DNA from: Arthrobacter sp. ES3-54
GTDB taxonomy: Bacteria > Actinomycetota > Actinomycetes > Actinomycetales > Micrococcaceae
Direction of reading: 5' to 3'
Assembly: GCF_029504395.1 (NCBI RefSeq)
Contig: NZ_JAQFIF010000011.1
Location: 1 to 64,000 of the forward strand
Length of the DNA stretch: 64,000 nt
Shown here: positions 58,514 to 64,000 of the stretch, one piece after another
Layout of the letters: each line of letters begins with the position of its first letter
Position numbering within the stretch: position 1 is the stretch's first letter
Notes under the pieces: generated by a model
What the model was told of the DNA's origin: nothing
Database searches by the model: none
What the model saw: the letters and a program-made list of their open reading frames with translations, nothing else
Program-made: the position numbers and the translations under genes

Positions 58514-60676
58514 TCAGCGCAGCGCCTGCGGCACAGGTTCGTGCCGCAGGTAGCTGCGCCGGAACCGGCCGCTGCCAGCCGTCAGGGCCCGCAATTCCAC
58601 CGAGTACTTCAACAGTTCCTGGTCCGGAACCTCGGCGCTGATCTCGGTGCCGTCGGCTCCGGCGGAGCTCGTTCCGGTCAGGCGCGCCCGCCTCGAGGAC
58701 AAGTCGCTCATCACCGCGCCCACGTGGTCTTCCGAAACGCTGATGGTCACGGACGAGACCGGTTCCAGGAACTGAATACGGGTTGCGGCCGCCGCTTCCC
58801 GGAGGGCCAGCGCGCCCGCAGCCTGGAACGCCGCATCGGAGGAATCCACGCTGTGCGTCTTGCCGCCGATCAGCGTGACCTTGATGTCCACGACGGGGAA
58901 GCCTGCGGAGACGCCTTTCTGCATCTGGGCCCGCACGCCTTTTTCCACCGAGGTGATGAACGGCCCGGGAATCACCCCGCCCACAGTTTTGTCGACAAAC
59001 TCGAACCCGGATCCGCGGTCGAGGGGTTCCACCTCGATGTCGCAAACGGCATACTGGCCGTGGCCGCCGGATTGTTTGACATAGCGCCCATGACCGGCCG
59101 CCGGGGCGGCAAACGTCTCCCGAAGCGGTGTGATAACCGGGACGGTCTGCAGGTTCACGCCCTGGTCCCGGAGCCTGCCCAGGACGACGTCGGCGTGCGC
59201 CTCGCCCATGCACCACAGGATCAGCTGGTGGGTTTCGGAGTTGCGTTCCACCCGCAGCGTCGGGTCCCCGGCGGTGACTTTTCCCAGGTTCCGGGCCAGG
59301 GCGTCCTCGTCGCCGTGCGTGGCAGCTTCGATGGCAACCGGCATGAGAGGGTCCGGCATGTCCCAGGGGGCCACCAGCAGCGGCAGTTCCTTGGCCGAGA
59401 TCGTGTCGCCGGTCTCGGCGGTGCCCAGTTTGGTCAGCGCGCAGATATCCCCGGCGACGCAGAACGGCACCGGCCGCAGTCCCGATCCCAGCGGCGAGTA
59501 CAGGTGTGTGACCCGCTCGTCGCTGTCGTGGTCCTCATGGCCGCGGTCCGCCATTCCGCGGCCGCCCACATGGATGGCCGCGTCCTCTCGCACCACGCCG
59601 GAGAAGATGCGCACCAGGCAGACGCGGCCGAGGAACGGGTCGATCGTCGTGCGGACCACTTCACCGAGCAGCGGGCCCTCGGGATCGCACTCCAGCGGGC
59701 CGGCGGGCACGCCGTCGAGGCCTGTCGCCGCCGGGACGTCGCGCTCCCCCGGCGTTGGAAACGCGCGCACCAGGACCTCGAGCAGCTCCGCCAGGCCGAG
59801 CCCGGATTCCGCTGACGTTGGCAGCACCGGGTGAAAGGACCCGCGGGCCACGGCCGTCTCCAGATCGGCGATCAGGACATCGGGAGCGATTTCTTCACCT
59901 TCGAGGTACCGGTCCATGAGCGTCTCGTCCTCGCTCTCGGCAATGATCCCCTCGATCAGCGCGCCGCGAGCGGACTCCGCCGCGGCAAGCTCGACGCCGG
60001 TCGCGGCCCGGGTGACCGGCGCTTGTTCCGCCGGAGCGTACTCGGAAACCGTTCCGGTCAGCAGCCCCAGCAACCCTGTGACGGCACCGTCCGCGCGGAC
60101 CGGCAGGTAGAGCGGAACGACGGCGTCGCCGAAGGCCAGGCGGCAGCGGGCAACGGCGGCGTCGAAATCCGCGCGCGGATGGTCCAGGCGGCTGATGGCC
60201 ACGGCCCGCGGCATTCCGAGCCGTTGGCACTCGCTCCAGAGCGCGGTGGTCGCGGCGTCGACGTCGTCGGTGGCCGAGACGACAAACAGCACCGCATCCG
60301 CGGCACGGAGCCCGGCCCGCAGCTCGCCGATGAAATCCGTGTAGCCGGGAGTGTCCAGCAGGTTCACCTTGGTCTCCCCCACCGTCACCGGCACCACCGA
60401 GAGGGCCACGGAGCGCTGCTGCGCGATGGCGGAGGGGTCCGAGTCGCTCACCGTAGTGCCCTCGGCGATCGAGCCTTTGCGCGTGGTGGCTCCCGTGGCG
60501 GCCAACAAGGCCTCGGTGAGCATCGTTTTCCCGGACCCGGAGTGCCCCACGAGTGCCACATTGCGGATCTTGTCCGGTTGCTCTGGCGGCGCGACGCCGT
60601 TGGCGTCTGCCCGGCGGAGGTCAGACGTACCCCGGACCGGGCCCCTTGACGGGGTTTTGGCGCCTTTCGACGGCAT
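58514..60676 (-). CDS. Elongation factor G-like GTPase (EF-G2 type)
   Basis: A 720-residue translational GTPase. P-loop GHSGSGKT (44-51), switch G3 DTPG (108-111), and a fourth GTP motif SRLD in place of NKxD (near 160), as seen in this EF-G-like group. EF-G domains II-V follow, including GGHGQYAVCDIEVEPL and the C-terminal EF-G signature. A GGGAGG site precedes ATG 60676; the longer upstream frame is not coding. In actinobacteria such paralogues sit apart from fusA and their precise ribosomal role is unsettled. Confidence 0.9.
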   Translation of the reverse strand: MPSKGAKTPSRGPVRGTSDLRRADANGVAPPEQPDKIRNVALVGHSGSGKTMLTEALLAATGATTRKGSIAEGTTVSDSDPSAIAQQRSVALSVVPVTVGETKVNLLDTPGYTDFIGELRAGLRAADAVLFVVSATDDVDAATTALWSECQRLGMPRAVAISRLDHPRADFDAAVARCRLAFGDAVVPLYLPVRADGAVTGLLGLLTGTVSEYAPAEQAPVTRAATGVELAAAESARGALIEGIIAESEDETLMDRYLEGEEIAPDVLIADLETAVARGSFHPVLPTSAESGLGLAELLEVLVRAFPTPGERDVPAATGLDGVPAGPLECDPEGPLLGEVVRTTIDPFLGRVCLVRIFSGVVREDAAIHVGGRGMADRGHEDHDSDERVTHLYSPLGSGLRPVPFCVAGDICALTKLGTAETGDTISAKELPLLVAPWDMPDPLMPVAIEAATHGDEDALARNLGKVTAGDPTLRVERNSETHQLILWCMGEAHADVVLGRLRDQGVNLQTVPVITPLRETFAAPAAGHGRYVKQSGGHGQYAVCDIEVEPLDRGSGFEFVDKTVGGVIPGPFITSVEKGVRAQMQKGVSAGFPVVDIKVTLIGGKTHSVDSSDAAFQAAGALALREAAAATRIQFLEPVSSVTISVSEDHVGAVMSDLSSRRARLTGTSSAGADGTEISAEVPDQELLKYSVELRALTAGSGRFRRSYLRHEPVPQALR

Positions 60677-60767
60677 GAGAACCTCCCGGCGTCGCATCCA
60701 CTCGTGCCCCGCAGGGCCTTGTGTTAAGGATTGGACACCCTGGGACGCCCGGACAGCAAGGGCTTTT

Positions 60768-61205
60768 TCACGCCGTGGCCGGCGCAACCATGGACCCGGA
60801 GGCCGCCCGGTTCCGGAACCACCGGCCCAAGGCTTTGCCTTTGCCCTTCCACCAACTGTCCTCGTCGGTGTCATGGTGCCACCGGAAGATCACGGCGACC
60901 AGGACAAAGACCCCTGCGCCGACGTCCTGCCAGGAGCCGGAGGCGGCGTCGATGAGCACACTGAACGCCATGATAAGGATGGAAGGCAGGGCAAGTGTCC
61001 GGAACGCGGTGTTGGCCACGTACCGGCGACGGGACCGCGGGACGGAAACTGCGCGGACGAAGTCGAAGCACAGACATACGACCACGAGGGTCTGCCCCAG
61101 GGACATCAGGACGTGCCCTGGGAGCGAGCCGGCAAACAGGACGGCCGCCTGGAGCCCCGGGCTCACGGTGTGCCCGTCAATGTCGCCGGCCGCGGCCGGG
61201 ACCAA
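60768..61205 (-). CDS. Small membrane protein
   Basis: A 145-residue protein with three predicted helices (about 18-50 and paired segments 70-110) and an Arg/Lys-rich polar C-terminus after HHDTDEDSWWKGKGKALGRWFRNR. The start is uncertain (TTG at 61205; ATG 61106 is an alternative). Upstream of the EF-G-like gene by 91 bp. No family recognised. Confidence 0.5.
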   Translation of the reverse strand: MVPAAAGDIDGHTVSPGLQAAVLFAGSLPGHVLMSLGQTLVVVCLCFDFVRAVSVPRSRRRYVANTAFRTLALPSILIMAFSVLIDAASGSWQDVGAGVFVLVAVIFRWHHDTDEDSWWKGKGKALGRWFRNRAASGSMVAPATA

Positions 61206-61614
61206 CCGCGCTGCGGCGGACCAGGCGGCGATGAATCGACAATGGACGGACCAAGCTGGGCTGAATCATGCATGCGATGCCCCCCGGCGTCTACGCTGCT
61301 CCTGCGCTGGCTCTGTGCCCGGGCCTCCCGCAGGAGCTATGAGCGTGTCATACCAGCATTTTCTGACACTCCAATTCAACGCGCGGCCGGGGCATGAAGT
61401 CACGCAAATCGGGTACCCGACTATCGGATAACCGGTTACCTGATTGCATTCCGGATGTACTCAGTTCGCACCTGCGGCTACTTGCCCGGGCACCCGCAGC
61501 CACCAAGAACATGACGGTTGACACATTGCCTGCGGCCATGTCATGGTTACAACACCAGATGGTCTGACCAACAGACCGAATGACTCCCAGTGATACTACG
61601 AGGAAGTAGCCAAC
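61206..61614. other. 409-bp regulatory region upstream of the oxidoreductase
   Basis: It carries a perfect TTGACA -35 box at 61518-61523 with a weak -10 about 18 bp later, the palindrome AACCGGTT at 61430-61437 and the operator at 61560-61570. I see no gene. Confidence 0.5.
61560..61577. promoter_or_regulatory. FadR-type operator TGGTCTGACCA
   Basis: TGGTC-T-GACCA (61560-61570) is a perfect 11-nt GntR/FadR-type palindrome; GGTCTG also pairs with CAGACC at 61572-61577. It lies 45 nt before the oxidoreductase start and is echoed by GGTCAGACC at 62973-62981. Confidence 0.65.
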
Positions 61615-62973
61615 ATGAATCTCTACTCGCTTATGCAGAAGCGAACCGCCACGCAGGGGCCCATCAGGGTCGGTGTCATTGGCGCCGGAAAATTTGCCTC
61701 GATGTTCCTCACGCAGGCACTCAACACTGAAGGGATCCACGTTGTGGGCGTCGCCGACATCGACGTTCCCAAGGCCAGGGGCGCACTTCAGCGCACGGGC
61801 TGGCCGGCCGAGCGCTACGCCGCCAGGAACTTCGCCGAGGCCCTCCGCAACGGCACCACCTTCGTCACGGAAAGCTCCGCTGACCTCATCCGGCTCCCGG
61901 AGGTTGAGGTCATCCTGGAAGTGACCGGAAACCCGATTGTCGGCACCGCCCATGCCGTGCAAAGCATCGACAACGGCAAGCACATCATCATGGTCAACGT
62001 CGAGGCCGACTGCATGGTGGGCCCAATCCTCCAGCGCCGCGCCGAAGCCGCAGGCGTGGTCTACTCCATGGCCTATGGCGACCAGCCGGCCTTGATCTGC
62101 GAAATGGTCGACTGGTGCCGAACGGTGGGATTCGACATCGTCGCAGCCGGCAAGGGCACCAAATACCTCCCCGAGTACAACTACTCCACCCCGGACACGG
62201 TCTGGAACTATTACGGCTTCAGCGACAAGCAGCTCGCCTCCGGCGACTTCAACCCCAAGATGTTCAACTCCTTCCTCGACGGCACCAAATCGGCGATCGA
62301 AATGGCGGCAGTGGCCAACGGCACGGGACTGACCCCCCAGGACGAGGGCCTCTTCTTCCCGCCGGCCGGGGTGGACGACCTCCCGAACATCTACCGCGAA
62401 AAGTCCGTCGGCGGCATCCTGACCAGGCGTGGCACCGTGGAGATCGCCTCAAGCCTGAACCGTGACGGAACCGAAGTTGAGCGCGATCTCCGCTGGGGCG
62501 TGTATGTCACCTTCGAGGCGAAGACTGACTACGCCGCGCAGTGCTTTGCTGAGTACGGGGTCAAGACCGACTCGACCGGGCGCTACGGCTCGCTGTACCG
62601 CCCGTACCACATGATCGGACTCGAGCTGGGTGTCAGCATCGCCTCGGCCGTCCTGCGTGGGGAAGCCACCGGTTCCCCCACCGGCTTCCGCGGCGACGTC
62701 ATGACGACGGCCAAGAAGGACCTCAAGGCCGGCGAAATCCTGGACGGAGAGGGCGGCTACACGGCGTTCGGCAAGCTGGCCCCGGCCCGGATCTCCCTGG
62801 AGCGCAACGCCCTGCCGCTGGGCCTCGCGCACGGCATGAAACTCAAGCGCGACGTCCCCCAGGACGGCACCGTCTCATGGGACGACGTCGACGCCGATGA
62901 GACCCTCCTCGCCGTCCAGATCCGCCGCGAACTCGAGAGCGAGTTCCGCGCGGAATCACTCCTCAGCACATAG
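61615..62973 (+). CDS. COG4091-type NAD(P)-dependent oxidoreductase with C-terminal SAF-like domain
   Basis: A 452-residue two-domain enzyme. The N-terminal Rossmann domain opens with VGVIGAGKFASMFLTQAL (about 19-36) and DxD-like VGVADIDVPKARGAL; the middle part includes TGNPIVGTAHAVQSIDNGKHIIMVNVEADC, like homoserine-dehydrogenase-related enzymes. The C-terminus (about 360-450) resembles an SAF domain (AKKDLKAGEILDGEGGYTAFGKL). Characterised relatives include D-apionate oxidoisomerase; the actual substrate here, a sugar acid or similar, is inferred. Confidence 0.75.
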   Translation: MNLYSLMQKRTATQGPIRVGVIGAGKFASMFLTQALNTEGIHVVGVADIDVPKARGALQRTGWPAERYAARNFAEALRNGTTFVTESSADLIRLPEVEVILEVTGNPIVGTAHAVQSIDNGKHIIMVNVEADCMVGPILQRRAEAAGVVYSMAYGDQPALICEMVDWCRTVGFDIVAAGKGTKYLPEYNYSTPDTVWNYYGFSDKQLASGDFNPKMFNSFLDGTKSAIEMAAVANGTGLTPQDEGLFFPPAGVDDLPNIYREKSVGGILTRRGTVEIASSLNRDGTEVERDLRWGVYVTFEAKTDYAAQCFAEYGVKTDSTGRYGSLYRPYHMIGLELGVSIASAVLRGEATGSPTGFRGDVMTTAKKDLKAGEILDGEGGYTAFGKLAPARISLERNALPLGLAHGMKLKRDVPQDGTVSWDDVDADETLLAVQIRRELESEFRAESLLST

Positions 62974-62981
62974 GTCAGACC
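62973..62981. promoter_or_regulatory. Second FadR-type operator GGTCAGACC
   Basis: GGTC-A-GACC at 62973-62981 starts at the last base of the oxidoreductase stop codon, about 75 nt before the regulator gene. It has the same core as the operator at 61560-61570, with T or A in the centre. Confidence 0.55.
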
Positions 62982-63056
62982 GTCAAGCCAACAACTACGA
63001 TAGAAAGGCAGTTCGTCGGCGGCAGGCTGACGGCAGGAAATTGAAGAGGTGGCGGC

Positions 63057-63782
63057 ATGACGGCAGAAACGTGGGAACCCGTACAACGGATCCGGACGTA
63101 CGAGCAAGTGATGGCCCAAATCGAGGAGCGGATCCTCGATGGCAGGCTCAAAGCCGGAGACAAGCTGCCCAGCGAGCGGGATCTCGCTGCGCTGCTAGGC
63201 GTATCCCGACCGTCCTTGAGGGAATCCCTCCGGGTTCTGGAGGCCCTGGGCATCGTCGACATCCGCCCCGGCGGCGGCGCGGAGGGAGGAGCTGTGCTGG
63301 TGGGCGAGCCCGGATCCGGGTTCGTGAACCTTCTCAAGCTCCAACTGGCGCTCGGCCAGTTTGACCAGACCGATGTACTCGAAACCCGCATCGCGCTGGA
63401 GACCTGGTGCTGCGAGGAAGCCGCAGTGCGGGCGACCGAGCAGGACCACAAGGACCTCGGCCTGATCCTGGACCGGATGGATGACCCGGACATCACTACC
63501 GCCGAGTTCAACCGGCTGGACGCAGCCTTCCACGTCCGGATCGCCGAATCCACGGGCAATTCCCTGACCTCGAACCTGATGGGGTCCCTGAGGATCGCCA
63601 TCAACCGGCAAATGATCGAAGCATATGCCCGCTTAGAGAACTGGAAAGAAACGGCCACCGTGGTGCGCCGGGAACACCGGGAAATCCTCGAAGCAATTCA
63701 ACGGCGGGAACCGACCGTGGCCAGGCAGGCCGTGGGTGACCACATTCGCGGCTTTTACAACATAGGAAACGTCGGGGCCTGA
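63057..63782 (+). CDS. FadR-family GntR regulator
   Basis: A 241-residue regulator. Winged helix-turn-helix: VMAQIEERILDGRLKAGDKLPSERDLAALLGVSRPSLRESLRVLEALGIVDIRPGGG (18-74). FCD ligand domain: about 95-235, with the metal- or ligand-binding residues Asp and His in FNRLDAAFHVRIAEST, and a later HREILEAI and DHIRGF. It sits between its putative targets, with matching GGTCWGACC operators on either side of the oxidoreductase gene. Confidence 0.85.
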   Translation: MTAETWEPVQRIRTYEQVMAQIEERILDGRLKAGDKLPSERDLAALLGVSRPSLRESLRVLEALGIVDIRPGGGAEGGAVLVGEPGSGFVNLLKLQLALGQFDQTDVLETRIALETWCCEEAAVRATEQDHKDLGLILDRMDDPDITTAEFNRLDAAFHVRIAESTGNSLTSNLMGSLRIAINRQMIEAYARLENWKETATVVRREHREILEAIQRREPTVARQAVGDHIRGFYNIGNVGA

Positions 63783-63885
63783 ACCAGCCTCAGTGACGCC
63801 GGAGGACCGGCCTCACCTGGTGCAGCGTCTGCGACAAGCAGGGGCGGGAGAAACCCGTCCCATATCGAAGGAGATATCGACGCAC

Positions 63886-64000
63886 ATGAGTGCTCTCACG
63901 CAGTCACACGCCAGGCAGGCCGAGCTGGGCTCGCCGGACAAACTCAAGGTCGCGATCGGCAGCGCCGTAGGAACGACCATTGAGAACTACGACTTTCTGG
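63886..64000 (+). CDS. MFS/MHS symporter, N-terminus only
   Basis: The ATG at 63886 follows GAAGGAGA. The first 38 codons end in VAIGSAVGTTIENYDFL, the opening helix of MHS metabolite:H+ symporters (GTxxExYDF). The gene is cut by the window edge. With the oxidoreductase and FadR-type regulator it forms an uptake-and-catabolism unit. Confidence 0.75.
   Translation, partial: MSALTQSHARQAELGSPDKLKVAIGSAVGTTIENYDFL

Noticed and set aside
60874..61397. Plus-strand open frames beyond the EF-G-like gene start
   Set aside because: They cover the minus-strand membrane protein with hydrophobic helices and have no motif of their own.
1..64000. tRNA, rRNA, insertion-sequence or prophage genes
   Set aside because: Reading both strands I found no cloverleaf with conserved TTCGA loop, no rRNA segment, no transposase, integrase or phage structural motif.

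Overview
The window is high-GC actinobacterial chromosome. It most likely comes from Arthrobacter, Pseudarthrobacter or a close Micrococcaceae relative. The evidence is the base composition, the many leaderless genes (a TAnnnT box 6-7 nt before the ATG), and a copper amine oxidase whose TPQ tyrosine, catalytic Asp and copper His residues sit exactly three positions beyond those I recall for Arthrobacter globiformis amine oxidase. I see no rRNA, tRNA, CRISPR array, insertion sequence or phage gene.

Layout. 1-800 is an intergenic array of ~101-bp tandem repeats built on a GGACAT motif, cut by the left edge. 1001-5695 holds small metabolic and stress genes, including an FAD oxidoreductase broken by one amber codon. 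6004-16897 is a cell-surface region: two lipoproteins (metallophosphoesterase and GH16-like hydrolase), then a one-direction cassette of two GT2 glycosyltransferases, an HPr-kinase-like P-loop protein, a GT2-flippase fusion, a polytopic membrane protein, two tiny membrane proteins and a secreted lectin-fold protein. This looks like a self-contained exopolysaccharide assembly and export locus. 16928-25280 holds trpF, hutD, a polyamine-type ABC transporter with a divergent GntR regulator and a Cache-like protein, and a paired SMR exporter. 25458-32135 is mixed: aldo/keto reductase, MBL hydrolase, DEAD-box helicase, two methyltransferases and a CsbD-like protein.

32670-39833 carries transporters: a CycA-type permease, an MFS pump behind a SoxR/MerR-type operator, and an Lrp-type regulator divergent from an M20 amidohydrolase and MHS symporter. 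A near-perfect 62-nt palindrome separates these from a second MFS gene. 41286-49818 holds trmB, a DUF1206 protein, and an ECF sigma/anti-sigma pair divergent from a lipoprotein. Both sides of that divergent pair carry the same TGAAC[C/T]-N16-CGTC promoter. A DMP19-like protein and a SWIM-SNF2 helicase with a tiny leader ORF follow.

50284-58492 is an amine-degradation locus: copper amine oxidase, TetR and AraC/FeaR-like regulators, an amine or amino-acid permease and an aldehyde dehydrogenase. It contains a deletion scar in which the 3' ends of a flavin monoamine oxidase and a TetR gene are joined head to head. 58514-60676 encodes an EF-G-like GTPase. 61615 to the end is a COG4091 oxidoreductase, a FadR-type regulator and the start of an MHS transporter, with two GGTCWGACC operators.

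Starts were chosen from ribosome-binding sites, leaderless promoters and domain boundaries. No database search was possible, so family names rest on recognised motifs.
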